Positions 27,709 through 37,352 of a stretch of DNA of 64,000 nucleotides are shown here, piece by piece. The translations under genes were made by a program, and so were the position numbers. Numbering within the stretch: the stretch's first letter is position 1; each line of letters opens with the position of its first letter. A model generated the notes under the pieces. It was not told where the DNA came from. It saw only the letters and a program-made list of their open reading frames with translations, and did no database searches. Origin of the DNA: Vibrio tapetis subsp. quintayensis (GTDB lineage: Bacteria; Pseudomonadota; Gammaproteobacteria; Enterobacterales; Vibrionaceae); contig NZ_JAUFQV010000025.1 in the NCBI RefSeq assembly GCF_030409945.1, positions 1-64,000 on the forward strand, in the 5' to 3' direction.

Positions 27709-27728
27709 AGGACTTTAGCTCGAACAGA

Positions 27729-28031
27729 TTAACGCGTTAAAGTGCGAGTTTTAAGTTCAAAAATCAGTTTTTCTGCGCTGCAAGTAAATTTGAAACGAGC
27801 TTGTAGCAGAGTTGCGTCATCTTCCATTGGCTGAACTTCATGTTCAACTTCACTGGTCACTTGCTTTGCAAGTTCAAGGTATTTAGCGAATTCGACTTCT
27901 AATGCTGCTTTGTTGGCTGCGTTAATTTCAAGTAGCGCCACTTCGTCGCCTTCTTGAATAATAAAACCGATCTCGCCAGCACATCCACAAGCTTCGCATA
28001 CTTCTTGATTGTCTTTTACTTCTGTAGCCAT
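27729..28031 (-). CDS. YfcZ/YiiS (DUF406) family protein
   Basis: 100 residues from ATG 28031 (AAGGGG 7 bases upstream; an in-frame TTG at 28037 is inferior). N-terminal CEACGCAGEIGFI resembles the Cys-rich start of E. coli YfcZ, and the C-terminal part FKFTCSAEKLIFELKTRT matches its FxFxCxAExLIFxLxxR pattern. Small soluble protein, no known activity. The 540-base upstream region contains a CRP-like site at 28196-28211, about 165 bases from the start. Confidence 0.87.
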   Translation of the reverse strand: MATEVKDNQEVCEACGCAGEIGFIIQEGDEVALLEINAANKAALEVEFAKYLELAKQVTSEVEHEVQPMEDDATLLQARFKFTCSAEKLIFELKTRTLTR

Positions 28032-28573
28032 TAGCAAACCCCTTTTTAAGTTACGGACATTTTACCGATAGATGATGCGCTTAGCTAGAATAAAGTGAAC
28101 AAGTTCACACTTTTATTTCTGAGTCATCCTCGAGGCTAAATCCTCACCATTGAGTAACATTCTATTTCTAGCTCATCGCCTGAACTCGTTATTGATGTGA
28201 TCATCATCACGTAATACCAAACAGGATGAGATAATGAACATTAAGACCATTCAACGTCTTGTGTGTGGAAGTATTTTATAAGAAGATTCGTCAATTCGAA
28301 AGTATTCACCATATTTATAGGCAATTAGCAGCACAACTAGATGCTGGCCATACATATGGGCTAAAGTGCTTTCGATACTTAAACCCGATTTAATTTTAGT
28401 TGCCATAGTTAAGAGCTTGCATATAAGACTTAATGCAGTTCACTATGCTAACTTTTCTCATTTTATTGAGATTTTATTATTTTCGAACATAATAGTAATA
28501 ATTATGTTCAATGCCTGACTTATATTAGTGAATTATGTTGGGCGTTGAAGTATGAACAGAGAAGAGCCCCAAT
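28032..28573. other. 542-base intergenic region with coding remnants
   Basis: No complete gene is evident. It holds a CRP-like site (28196-28211) and a 15-codon ORF, ATG 28234 to TAA 28281, behind an AGGATGAG ribosome site. In the next frame a 42-codon stretch from GTG 28265 to the stop at 28391-28393 encodes VEVFYKKIRQFESIHHIYRQ and more. The two overlap as if one small gene had a frameshift near 28261-28270. The last 150 bases are A/T-rich and form the luxT promoter region. Confidence 0.4.
28196..28211. promoter_or_regulatory. CRP-like binding site
   Basis: TGTGATCATCATCACG matches TGTGA-N6-TCACA at nine of ten half-site positions. It lies 23 bases upstream of the 15-codon ORF and 165 bases from the divergent YfcZ-like gene; which of these it controls is open. 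Confidence 0.5.
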
Positions 28574-29035
28574 ATGCCAAAGCGTAGTAAAGAAGATACG
28601 GAAATTACGGTACAGACAATAATGGATGCCGTGGTTGAACAGCTGATCACTCTTGGTTATGACAAGATGTCGTACACGACACTAAGCCAACAGACGGGGA
28701 TTTCTCGTACTGGGATCAGTCATCATTTCCCAAAAAAGACCGACTTCACAGCGGCTCTTGATGGACGTATCTACAAAATGTTTGTTGAGCACCTAACGTT
28801 GAATTCCGATTTAGATAGCTTTAAAAACAGTTGGTTAGCGGCGTTGCACAACAGAGAGTTTTTGGCCATTCTACGCTTGCTATTTCACCATACGGTGATT
28901 TCTGAAAGTACGCACCCTTTTGCAAAAGCGGGCATTGAAAGATTATATAACTTAATTGAAGATCAATTTGGAGAGCACTCTAGAAGTGATCTTGATGGGC
29001 TATTAGGTCGAAGCTTAGTTCATATGACATTCTAA
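28574..29035 (+). CDS. luxT: TetR-family regulator LuxT/SwrT
   Basis: 153 residues, the exact length of LuxT. N-terminal helix-turn-helix (MSYTTLSQQTGISRTGISHH then FPKKTDFTAAL), then a small helical ligand domain. The start MPKRSKEDTEIT and the C-terminal LLGRSLVHM agree closely with my memory of V. harveyi LuxT and V. parahaemolyticus SwrT, which influence quorum sensing (through qrr1), swarming and luminescence. It has its own A/T-rich upstream region and a strong terminator, and is convergent with an iron-dependent alcohol dehydrogenase. The ATG has no perfect ribosome site (AGAGAAGAGCCCCAAT upstream). Confidence 0.87.
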   Translation: MPKRSKEDTEITVQTIMDAVVEQLITLGYDKMSYTTLSQQTGISRTGISHHFPKKTDFTAALDGRIYKMFVEHLTLNSDLDSFKNSWLAALHNREFLAILRLLFHHTVISESTHPFAKAGIERLYNLIEDQFGEHSRSDLDGLLGRSLVHMTF

Positions 29036-29049
29036 AATCTCACAGTAAT

Positions 29050-29085
29050 AAAAATGGCTCAGTATCTAATACTGAGCCATTTTTG
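29050..29085. terminator. Terminator between luxT and alcohol dehydrogenase
   Basis: 14-bp perfect stem AAAATGGCTCAGTA / TACTGAGCCATTTT with T run; bidirectional. Confidence 0.93.
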
Positions 29086-29132
29086 TTTTCGCATACGTAT
29101 GAATCCACGTTAAGTAACTTTAATCCATGGTC

Positions 29133-30281
29133 TTACATTGCAGCGACAAAGATTTCCGAGATTTCTTCGTGAGTCGCTTGCTTTGGATTTGTAAAGCCAC
29201 AGGCATCTTTCAAAGCGTTATCCGCAAGAATCGAGATATCTTCCAATTTAGCACCGAGATCTTTAAGCCCAGCAGGAATACCCACGTCTTTGGATAGAAC
29301 ACCAATCGCATCCAATGCCGCTTGTGCGCCTTGTTGCGGGCTCATCCCTTCGACGTTTACACCCATTGCTTTTGCTACATCAGTTAGTCTTTCTGGGCAT
29401 ACTTGTGCGTTGTAACGTTGTACGTGCGGAAGCAAGATAGCGTTGCATACGCCATGTGGTAGGTCATAAAAACCGCCAAGTTGGTGCGCCATTGCATGTA
29501 CATAGCCTAAAGATGCATTGTTGAATGCCATGCCTGCCATAAATTGTGCGTAAGCCATTTGCTCACGGGCTTCTAAATCTGAACCATTTGATACAGCAGT
29601 GCGAAGGTGAGCTTGGATTAATTCGATGGCTTTAATCGCGACCGCATCAGTAACCGGAGTTGCTGCTACAGACACATACGCTTCAATGGCGTGAGTTAAT
29701 GCATCCATACCCGTCGCAGCGGTCAGCGAAGCAGGCTTTGCAAGCATCAGTTCAGGGTCATTAACTGAAACAAGTGGGGTGGTATGCTTATCTACAATTG
29801 CCATTTTGATGTGACGTTCTTCATCGGTGATGATGCAGAATCGAGTCATTTCAGAAGCGGTGCCTGCAGTAGTGTTGATAGCAATCAGAGGTAACTGAGG
29901 CTTTGCAGATTGGTCGACACCCTCGTAATCGCCTATTTCCCCACCATTGGCGGCTAACAATGCGATACCTTTCGCGCAATCGTGTGGAGAACCGCCACCA
30001 AGTGAGATAACGAAATCGCATTTGTTTTCTTCAAGAAGCGCTAAACCAGCCTTAACATTACCAATCGTTGGGTTCGGCTGTGTCCCATCGAATACAACCG
30101 CGTCGACGTTGCGTTCATGCAATAAATCTTGAACTTGTTTAACCACGCCAATTTGGTTGAGTACCTTGTCGGTTACGATTAAGCCATTTTTGAAGCCTTG
30201 AGCTTTGATGTTATCCATTGCCGTAGTAAGGCAGCCAGCACCCATTAAGTTTACCGTCGGGATGTAAAATGCACTTGTCAT
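29133..30281 (-). CDS. Iron-containing alcohol dehydrogenase
   Basis: 382 residues from ATG 30281 (GGAG 8 bases upstream; the open frame to 30437 gives an unlikely N-terminus). NAD-binding [16 protein letters not shown] and the family's metal ligands Asp and three His in [54 protein letters not shown]. It belongs to the AdhB/YiaY/FucO group, which oxidises or reduces short-chain alcohols and aldehydes. The gene is followed by a terminator and convergent with luxT. Exact substrate not determinable. Confidence 0.93.
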   Translation of the reverse strand: MTSAFYIPTVNLMGAGCLTTAMDNIKAQGFKNGLIVTDKVLNQIGVVKQVQDLLHERNVDAVVFDGTQPNPTIGNVKAGLALLEENKCDFVISLGGGSPHDCAKGIALLAANGGEIGDYEGVDQSAKPQLPLIAINTTAGTASEMTRFCIITDEERHIKMAIVDKHTTPLVSVNDPELMLAKPASLTAATGMDALTHAIEAYVSVAATPVTDAVAIKAIELIQAHLRTAVSNGSDLEAREQMAYAQFMAGMAFNNASLGYVHAMAHQLGGFYDLPHGVCNAILLPHVQRYNAQVCPERLTDVAKAMGVNVEGMSPQQGAQAALDAIGVLSKDVGIPAGLKDLGAKLEDISILADNALKDACGFTNPKQATHEEISEIFVAAM

Positions 30282-30626
30282 TGTATTGCTCCAAATATTA
30301 TAGATTTTATGAAATAAAACTTTCTGGTCTGGAGATAAAATTGCACATAACGAGGCTGTGCTAAGTTGATCTGGCGCAATTTGTTTCATTATCAGCGCAC
30401 TGGCGACAACGAATTGAGTACGCAATCGAAAAACCAAACGAATTAGGTTCGATTAAACATGAGCTAAACGATAAGTTTTCGTTAACGGTTCGTAGTAATA
30501 TTCGTTATATCAAAGATATAGCGATTGGTTAGTCATCGATATGGAGCGAAGATAGTACTTTTTTTGGTCTAATATAAACAAAAAATCAGCACGGATGTGC
30601 TGATTTTTTAAAGGCAGATTTAAATA
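30282..30626. other. 345-base region upstream of alcohol dehydrogenase
   Basis: Contains the dehydrogenase promoter region, a near-perfect inverted repeat CGTTATATC-AAA-GATATAGCG at 30503-30523 (one mismatch) that could be an operator, and the cheV terminator at 30580-30609. No gene or sigma-54 promoter is convincing. Confidence 0.5.
30580..30609 (-). terminator. Terminator after cheV
   Basis: 12-bp stem AAAAATCAGCAC / GTGCTGATTTTT with a GGAT loop and T run; just past the cheV stop. Confidence 0.9.
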
Positions 30627-31532
30627 TTAGAGCGCTGCGCTGGTCTCTTCGAGTTTCTTTGCGCCCCTAAGCATAGCATTGACCAATTCTGTCGCATCAA
30701 ATTTGGTGAGTGCTTCATGGGCACCAACTTGATGAGCTTGATCAACACAGATTTCACTCGACAGCGACGTGTGTAAAATTCGATAAGAGCGATTAAGAGC
30801 ATTATCATTTTGGACTTCAAATGCTAATTCATAGCCATCGAGACCTGGCATTTCGATATCACTGACCAGTATGTCAACGGGCTTATGTTCGTTAGCATCG
30901 TTTTTCATCAGCGCCAATGCATCCATGCCGTTTTTACAGACTTGATAGGGAATATTGATACTATCCAAAGCGTCTGATAACTGTTTTCTCGCCAAACTGG
31001 AGTCATCTACCAACAAAATGCTAAGAGGCTTCAAACGTTCGCGTTCAACATCAGTTAAAATTGGAATACGTTCAGAGTCATGGTCTGGGTAGATCTTAGA
31101 AAGCAATAATTCCACATCTAGCATTTGAACGATACGATCTTGATGACGGGTAATACCGGTAACGAATACGTTGTCACCCGCTGTATCGGGAGTTGGCTCA
31201 ATGTTGCGCCAATCACACTCGATTATTTTTTCTATTTCACGCACCATGAACGCTACGACTGTTCGTAGGCAGTCGGTCACAATTAAGTAGCAGTCTTTAT
31301 ATTCTTCAGGTGATATTGGTCTAAAGCCAATAGCCGCTGCCATATCGATGACAGGCACGGTGATCTCTCTGATTGGTACTGTACCAATGACATGAGGATG
31401 AGAGTAGGGAATTTGAGTCGTTTGCGCATACGGAACAATTTCACGTACTTTTAATGTACCAATAGCGAAGCTATGTTGAATGGTCAACTTGAACATCAAC
31501 ATACCTTGAGACTGATTAGCCTTACTTTTCAT
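30627..31532 (-). CDS. cheV: Chemotaxis coupling protein CheV
   Basis: 301 residues from ATG 31532. N-terminal CheW-like domain (FAIGTLKVREIVPYAQTTQ; VIGTVPIREITVPVIDMAAA), C-terminal receiver domain with ILLVDDSSLARKQL, the phospho-acceptor Asp in DILVSDIEMPGLDGYEL and Lys in EALTKF. CheV couples chemoreceptors to CheA and is thought to help adaptation. It stands alone here, apart from any flagellar or che cluster, as often for extra CheV copies in vibrios. A chemoreceptor gene lies 8 kb away. Confidence 0.94.
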   Translation of the reverse strand: MKSKANQSQGMLMFKLTIQHSFAIGTLKVREIVPYAQTTQIPYSHPHVIGTVPIREITVPVIDMAAAIGFRPISPEEYKDCYLIVTDCLRTVVAFMVREIEKIIECDWRNIEPTPDTAGDNVFVTGITRHQDRIVQMLDVELLLSKIYPDHDSERIPILTDVERERLKPLSILLVDDSSLARKQLSDALDSINIPYQVCKNGMDALALMKNDANEHKPVDILVSDIEMPGLDGYELAFEVQNDNALNRSYRILHTSLSSEICVDQAHQVGAHEALTKFDATELVNAMLRGAKKLEETSAAL

Positions 31533-31703
31533 ATCTGATTCCAAGAGTAGGTTCTATAACTAGTGTATAATCTAATACAGCATTTGGGGTTAATTTATAT
31601 CAAATTTTTGCCGACGTATCCTTTATTAATAAGCCCATAAAGGATGATTTTGTTCATTGTTTTGGTTAAACTCCGCGGATAAAGATTGATTGAGAGACAT
31701 ATC

Positions 31704-31982
31704 ATGGCAAGAACCGCAGCAGCAGTGCACATTTTAGTTAAGCATAAAGAGCAAGCTGAAGATATTATCAAACAGCTCAAAAAGGGCGCGAAATTTCAAG
31801 TGTTAGCAAAAAAGCACTCTACTTGCCCATCAGGTAAAAAAGGCGGTGACTTAGGCGAATTCAAAAAAGGCCAAATGGTGCCTCAATTTGATAAAGCCGT
31901 GTTTTCTGGCGAAATTTTAACGCCACAGCTAGTCAAAACAAAATTTGGTTGGCATGTACTTAAAGTACTTTACAGAACCTAG
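31704..31982 (+). CDS. ppiC: Parvulin-type peptidyl-prolyl isomerase
   Basis: 92 residues, [20 protein letters not shown] and [12 protein letters not shown] at the ends, with [20 protein letters not shown] in the middle: nearly the E. coli PpiC sequence and length (93). It is a single cytoplasmic parvulin domain, cis-trans isomerase of prolyl bonds. The frame is open to 31686; ATG 31704 is preceded by GAGAGACATATC. Monocistronic with its own terminator. Confidence 0.95.
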   Translation: MARTAAAVHILVKHKEQAEDIIKQLKKGAKFQVLAKKHSTCPSGKKGGDLGEFKKGQMVPQFDKAVFSGEILTPQLVKTKFGWHVLKVLYRT

Positions 31983-32016
31983 TCAGTGACTTTTAGTTTG
32001 TTTGATAGAAAATAAT

Positions 32017-32043
32017 AAAAAAGGGGCTTAGAGCCCCTTTTTT
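32017..32043. terminator. Terminator between ppiC and HD-GYP receptor
   Basis: 12-bp stem AAAAAAGGGGCT / AGCCCCTTTTTT, 3-base loop. Perfect and bidirectional. Confidence 0.93.
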
Positions 32044-32069
32044 GATCCGCACCCCCCGTCTTTTGTTAT

Positions 32070-35000
32070 TTAACTTATCAAATACTTACTATGGTCAACT
32101 TCGTCCAATTGTTCTGGTTTCAAGTATTCTTGAGCGTATTTCATATAAGTTTTACTGCTTAAAAAGAGTAGGAATGTTTCCATGTCTATGTGCTCGTCTA
32201 ATGCCATTTTATGCATGATATCAATGGCGACACTGACAGGTTTGGCCTTTTTGTATGGACGGTCAGACGCGGTTAAGGCTTCAAATATATCCGAAACAAC
32301 CAGAATGCGTTCAGGAATGGATAACTTATCGCCAGTAAGTTGTCTTGGATAACCCGTGCCTTTCATTGTCTCATGATGGGTAGATGCGTAGCGTGGAACG
32401 CGGCTTAACTCCTTAGGGAAAGGTAAGCTCTCAAGCATTTTTATCGTGCCAATCATGTGTTCGTTAATTTTGAATCGATCTTCTGACGTCAGCGTTCCGC
32501 GTGCAATAGATAAATTATAGACTTCGCCTAAGTTGTACAGATGTACCGGTACAGTCATATTGATTCCATGGCTTGGATCGAACTCAATAGGTCTGTCGCG
32601 GGTAATGATGTGCTCGGGTTTATCAGACAACAGATTTTCCTGAGCAGGTAGTGGCGAACTGTTCGGGTTTCTATTCAGTTCTTCGATGGGTGACAAACCT
32701 AAGCGGTCATCAAAGTGGCGCATCCAGGGGGTTTTAGCAATTTCTTTGATCCTCTTAACTTTGTCATCACTCATAAACTCACCACCAACATTCGCATTTG
32801 CGATAAATTCAAAGTCCTGTTGCAGTATAATACGAGCTGACTCAATTTGAGCCAGTGCTTCAGCCTTGGTTATCTTGCCATCAACTACTTGATGTAATGC
32901 GGTTATCTCTGCGTCCCGCCACAACACTTCAAATCGAGTGCGCACCTCGTGAATACGGTTATAATTGACTTCGAGCTTAGTACCTTTGTCGACAATGTGT
33001 TCGGGAGTTGTAATTTTTCCGCAGTCATGAAGCCAAGCTGCGATTCTAAACTCCCGTTTTTCATCACTATTTTTAAAGCGGAATGCTTTAAAGGCTGGAA
33101 GGTCTGATTTTTCTGCCGCTTCTGCCAGCATCATGCCTAACTCAGGAACTCGATGACAATGGCCGCCCGTATATGGTGATTTATCATCGATGGCTTGGGC
33201 GATAAGCTTAATAAACGATTCGACAAACTCTTCTTGAATTTTTTCATGCCTTTTTAGATCGCATGCCATCTCTTTAATTGCCTGAGACAGTTCCCACACT
33301 TCTTTGATGCGTGTTTCGATTAATTCTACTTCATCATATTCTCGACGCTGTACTTTTTGCGTTTGAATTCTCAGCTTTCGTATTGGATTAACAATAGGTG
33401 CACCAAATATCCAAGCCAACGGCAGTATCAAACACATGAGTGCAAGTGTAATGAGTGTAGAGGTGATGACACGGCTGTGGACACTATCGTAGATTTCCGA
33501 TTCTGGCATGATTACGGCAAAAAACTCTGAATAATTGCTGCCTGTATCGATTTGTTTTAAGTAGACATGTTTCATTTCGCCACCCAAGAATACGTGTCTT
33601 ATATCCCGATTGAGTTCCGACGCTTGTACCATGTCGTAAATCTGGTTATAGGGGATCGTGTTATCACTTTTCTTATTTTGATTATTAAACCATTTACGAT
33701 CAAGGTCGTCTCGTTGCTGCTGAGTAATATTGGCAATGGCAAGATTGATGATAGGGACGATTTGTGCAAATTCAGGCCTAAGTGCAATATGAAATTCACT
33801 TGAGTACTGTTCATCAAGTTCAGCCAGAGTTTCGTTTACGATCAAGTCCGAATGAAAAAGCCTATCCAGTACAAATGAAAGTACCGCTTTAGAGTCCAGT
33901 ACAGCATAACTTTCACCCTTATTGACGGAGTCAAAAGCTGTTTGTAACGATGGAAACTCGACTAATTCAACATTTGGGAAATCTTTCTTCAACGATGGAA
34001 TAATGGACCAGCCTCCCAGTATGGCCACCTTTTTTCCTGCTAATTGTTGGTATCGAGTTACGGGGGGAGCTGTTGAGCGAGTAACAACGGAAAATGGCAG
34101 TGAGTATATAGGGTCGGTATAAAGCCCCCCCATTCTGTCTATCAGGTTGCCCTTTGGGTTTTGTAATGAATGAAGTGCATGTAAGTCGCCTCGGTCAAAT
34201 TGATCCACCAATTCATTCCAAGAAAAACCATTTACATAATCGAACTGAATGCCGGTTGTTTTAGAGATGATTGAAAGTAGGTCTATTACATAACCTTGGG
34301 GTTTTCCAGCGACAGAATAGTCCATTGGGCCCCAATCGTTTTGATTCGATATCAAGATAGGGTTGATACTTTCGATAAAGGTTTGTTGCTGATCAGTTAT
34401 AGTTACACTCGCACTACTAAGAAAGGAGCCTTTAGATTCTCGAACTCTATTTGACGCAATAATCTGACCAGATTTTGAGAATATAAATGCCTCGACGTTG
34501 CTGTCACTAGCCAAGCCTAATGATGATGCAGATATCTGTTCAGATAAAGAAGAGAGGGTGATATCGAGGCCGATAACATGTTGGTGGACATGTTTTTTTT
34601 TCGATTGAAAAGCGAGCGAATAAGTTTGGCCAGTGATTTGTAAGTGCTGAAATAGATATGGGTTGGTCTTACCGACTGCATCAAACGAGGCATCGACGTA
34701 CCAAGGGCGTGTAGTTGGATAATAATTACTACCAGTAACGGTTTCTGTTCTTAGATTAAAAGCCTCATCAAAATAACTGGTGATACGGTTTCGCTTATCG
34801 CCGTCTCCGCTAATTTTTGTCACTACCCATCGATCGGTAGCTTTCGCATCGAGGTTGGTTCGAATTTCCTGAGCAGAATCCAAGTTAATGATCTGAAAGA
34901 AATCGTTATTGGAAGAACCGATATAAATGCTGTAGAAGAGAGGATTATCTTTAATGGCTTCTGACAGAATCGCGCGCGTTTCCTGCTCGGAAAGTACGTG

Positions 35001-35240
35001 GTCTACCGATTCATTGATCGTGGATAATAGCTGGACCGTATTAACGGCGTCGGCATCAACTTTTCCGATGTACTTATTGAGTTGCTCAGATACCATCGTT
35101 AATTTTGAGAGTGTCTGCTCAGTGACCATTTTCTTGCTGAAGTGATACTGAAGTGAAACGGCAATGAGCGCGGTAAGTATCGTTGCGATTACAAACATAC
35201 TACCGACGGTGATGTGGAGTGATATCTTGGTCTTGTTCAT
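32070..35240 (-). CDS. Receptor with Cache and substrate-binding sensor domains and HD-GYP output
   Basis: 1056 residues from ATG 35240 (MNKTKISLH). Span 1 near residues 12-33; a double-Cache-like periplasmic region (about 35-290; SNYYPTTRPWYVDA); an SBP_bac_3-like binding domain (about 300-545; QGYVIDLLSIISKTTGIQFD); span 2 near 595-615; a HAMP-like linker; then a C-terminal HD-GYP domain with HD in AAWLHDCGKITTPEHI, HHE in ASTHHETMKG and GTGYP. HD-GYP enzymes hydrolyse c-di-GMP. The first Asp of DGxGYP is replaced (KGTGYP). The HD domain appears otherwise intact, so catalysis is plausible. Two sensory domains of different kinds in one chain are unusual. Ligands unknown. Confidence 0.88.
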   Translation of the reverse strand: MNKTKISLHITVGSMFVIATILTALIAVSLQYHFSKKMVTEQTLSKLTMVSEQLNKYIGKVDADAVNTVQLLSTINESVDHVLSEQETRAILSEAIKDNPLFYSIYIGSSNNDFFQIINLDSAQEIRTNLDAKATDRWVVTKISGDGDKRNRITSYFDEAFNLRTETVTGSNYYPTTRPWYVDASFDAVGKTNPYLFQHLQITGQTYSLAFQSKKKHVHQHVIGLDITLSSLSEQISASSLGLASDSNVEAFIFSKSGQIIASNRVRESKGSFLSSASVTITDQQQTFIESINPILISNQNDWGPMDYSVAGKPQGYVIDLLSIISKTTGIQFDYVNGFSWNELVDQFDRGDLHALHSLQNPKGNLIDRMGGLYTDPIYSLPFSVVTRSTAPPVTRYQQLAGKKVAILGGWSIIPSLKKDFPNVELVEFPSLQTAFDSVNKGESYAVLDSKAVLSFVLDRLFHSDLIVNETLAELDEQYSSEFHIALRPEFAQIVPIINLAIANITQQQRDDLDRKWFNNQNKKSDNTIPYNQIYDMVQASELNRDIRHVFLGGEMKHVYLKQIDTGSNYSEFFAVIMPESEIYDSVHSRVITSTLITLALMCLILPLAWIFGAPIVNPIRKLRIQTQKVQRREYDEVELIETRIKEVWELSQAIKEMACDLKRHEKIQEEFVESFIKLIAQAIDDKSPYTGGHCHRVPELGMMLAEAAEKSDLPAFKAFRFKNSDEKREFRIAAWLHDCGKITTPEHIVDKGTKLEVNYNRIHEVRTRFEVLWRDAEITALHQVVDGKITKAEALAQIESARIILQQDFEFIANANVGGEFMSDDKVKRIKEIAKTPWMRHFDDRLGLSPIEELNRNPNSSPLPAQENLLSDKPEHIITRDRPIEFDPSHGINMTVPVHLYNLGEVYNLSIARGTLTSEDRFKINEHMIGTIKMLESLPFPKELSRVPRYASTHHETMKGTGYPRQLTGDKLSIPERILVVSDIFEALTASDRPYKKAKPVSVAIDIMHKMALDEHIDMETFLLFLSSKTYMKYAQEYLKPEQLDEVDHSKYLIS

Positions 35241-35464
35241 TAATGTCCTGTCCATAGAACTATAATATACCGTTTGGGGTAATGTAAATGATATATTAGC
35301 AGGAAGTGATTGATTAAAGCTATTGATTATAATAAAAATATTATAGTGATACTTATAGGGGCTAAATAATTATAGACTTCTAGTCAGGGTAGGTCGGGGC
35401 GTGAAAAAACGACTTTGAAGAATCAAAGCCGTGTCCAATGGTTTACTTAAAAATTACGACGACG

Positions 35465-36568
35465 TTATTTCTTTATTAACCCATACGGAGCATTCGTGAT
35501 GATTTTAGGATTGTTCGTGACGTTAGGTACGGCGTGTGCGCCTTGCCAGTCAAGTAGCATTACGGCTAAGACGTTTCGATGCTCGCCATACACTAGGCCG
35601 AAATCACCGGTTTCTGATGGAATGAGCCCGTGTTCTTTATCTATCGAGGCTTGAATGTGCTTTCTTGTCTTTTCTACTACGGGGTCATCGTCTAACCCTG
35701 CTAGCAGGAATGCAATGCCCACTTCGGCAATCACGTCTTCTTTTGTTCTGCTGATGATAGTATCAATGTTTTCTCTTAGATAGTCGTATAACCACTGGTA
35801 TTCTTTCTCGTTAATCGGGTGTTGATAATAGCCTGAATCCGCAAAAATAATATGGGTTAACCCATACACCTTATTACTGTATTGCTGCTTGGTCAGTGAA
35901 GTGTCTAAGTTATCTGGGTAGGTTTCTCGAAAAGCATTGATAAAAGGCTCTACAACATCTTGTTCCCCTAACTGTTGCAACCAAAACACCTGATTTGCTA
36001 ATTGAGCAGCCCAGGCTTTAATCATCTTTTGATTTGTCACGTAAGGAGTAAAGTCATGTCGTTGCAAAATAGCTCTGAGCTTTTCATCTTCTCGGTGTTT
36101 AAGGCCATATTCGTTGGCGCGAGCCATCGAGCCCAATAGAGACACACCTAAGAAGACATATTCAGGCATTTTTACCGTTGCATTAAATCGACGCAAGCTT
36201 CGTTCATCGGTTTCATCAAGGTAACCGGAGAGGCGATTAATAGAATAAGCGTGAATTTGCTTATCGGTGTACGTCTGATCAGCAATTTTGTTCAGATTAT
36301 CAGCAACACGCGCAATGTCTGACCAAATCGCCGATTTGTATTTGGGATCTTGTGTTTGCCTATACATTCTTAAACCATAGTGCCCCTCTTTAAAAGGAGG
36401 CAAGGTATAGAGCTGTGTTTCGTAGGTGTGTTTGATGATATTTGCGGAATCGGAGTAACTAATAGGTTGTGTGACAGTAAGCAGTGCAACTGGGTCTTGT
36501 GCATAGGCCGGTAAACATAACGAAAGGACTAATGCACTAACAGTACATCGAGACGAGATGGAGGACAT
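35465..36568 (-). CDS. DUF3541 exported protein
   Basis: 367 residues. Signal peptide VSALVLSLCLPAYAQDP at the N-terminus, then an all-helical soluble domain rich in aromatic and charged residues (YGLRMYRQTQDPKYKSAIWS; HPINEKEYQWLYDYLREN), ending TNAPYGLIKK. I recognise this as the vibrio DUF3541 family. No catalytic motif visible; it probably resides in the periplasm. Stands alone between the HD-GYP receptor and an unknown gene, with 200-base gaps on both sides. The start ATG 36568 has TAGGTAGTT just upstream. Confidence 0.8.
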   Translation of the reverse strand: MSSISSRCTVSALVLSLCLPAYAQDPVALLTVTQPISYSDSANIIKHTYETQLYTLPPFKEGHYGLRMYRQTQDPKYKSAIWSDIARVADNLNKIADQTYTDKQIHAYSINRLSGYLDETDERSLRRFNATVKMPEYVFLGVSLLGSMARANEYGLKHREDEKLRAILQRHDFTPYVTNQKMIKAWAAQLANQVFWLQQLGEQDVVEPFINAFRETYPDNLDTSLTKQQYSNKVYGLTHIIFADSGYYQHPINEKEYQWLYDYLRENIDTIISRTKEDVIAEVGIAFLLAGLDDDPVVEKTRKHIQASIDKEHGLIPSETGDFGLVYGEHRNVLAVMLLDWQGAHAVPNVTNNPKIITNAPYGLIKK

Positions 36569-36697
36569 AACTACCTACGATCAAGAAGAATTTTTCTAAT
36601 AGTACGGCAGTCAAAACACGTTCCCGTCATCGTAATGTCAGGCTTTAGTACGTAATTTGTTAGCTATTAGGTTGAATAGCGTATTGTTTATTATTAG

Positions 36698-37234
36698 TTA
36701 GTTCAACCATGATTTCAACTTATCGAAAATATTGGGAGCCTTATCTGGAATAGGGCTGGCTTTTTGACCGACGTAAAATGCTTGCATTATACCGGTTCTT
36801 AGAATATCAGGATCGGCGCCGAGTACGTTATTAACAAGCTTGGCCGAGTTTAGAGCGTGGTCATTGGCTAGGCTAAAATCCATTTTTAAATAGCCTTGCA
36901 CCAGTACCCAAAGCTTGGTCAGCATGAGTAACTCGACGGTGGCCGTATTTTTGAACTTGTCTGCATGTTCTTCGCCAACGCCCTCTGTAATGGCTTGCTG
37001 CATTTTTAGTAGTGACTGAAGGTGGTGTTCTAGTTGCGAAGACAGTTGGATATGAGCTTGAGTGAGCGTACCTAGTAACATGTGAAAGCTGGGCTTATCT
37101 TGGTTGTGTTCACAGGCGTTATTAAACGTGGTTTGATAGCGTTCGCACAATTCTTGATAGATGGTCTGATCTTGTGGATTCAGATTTAACTCGCCTAAGC
37201 CAGCTTGATCAAAATAATCACTCAAAGAGGTCAA
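36698..37234 (-). CDS. Conserved-looking helical protein of unknown function
   Basis: 178 residues, soluble, no signal peptide, mostly helical (IYQELCERYQTTFNNACEHN; MLLGTLTQAHIQLSSQLEHH). C-terminal tryptophan in FDKLKSWLN. Family not recognised. It is likely a genuine gene: clean codon use and a separate promoter region. It follows yaeQ on the same strand, separated by a hairpin, so it probably has its own transcript. ATG 37234 is preceded by AAGGATTTATTTTG. Confidence 0.7.
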   Translation of the reverse strand: MTSLSDYFDQAGLGELNLNPQDQTIYQELCERYQTTFNNACEHNQDKPSFHMLLGTLTQAHIQLSSQLEHHLQSLLKMQQAITEGVGEEHADKFKNTATVELLMLTKLWVLVQGYLKMDFSLANDHALNSAKLVNNVLGADPDILRTGIMQAFYVGQKASPIPDKAPNIFDKLKSWLN

Positions 37235-37292
37235 AATAAATCCTTGTTTAACATGTTAGTCGTTCGGCGAGGGCTATCTCGCTATTTATGAA

Positions 37293-37332
37293 AAGATAGT
37301 TGATGGCAAGATATTTTACCATCAACTATCTT
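37293..37332 (-). terminator. Hairpin after yaeQ
   Basis: Perfect 14-bp inverted repeat AAGATAGTTGATGG / CCATCAACTATCTT with a 12-base loop, downstream of yaeQ on the minus strand and followed by CTTTTC. A terminator or an operator for the gene below. Confidence 0.6.
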
Positions 37333-37352
37333 ATATATCTGGCTCAATATCT

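Noticed and set aside
30282..30626. Sigma-54 promoter for the alcohol dehydrogenase
   Set aside because: TGGCGC elements exist but the GC-type -12 element is not at the right spacing.
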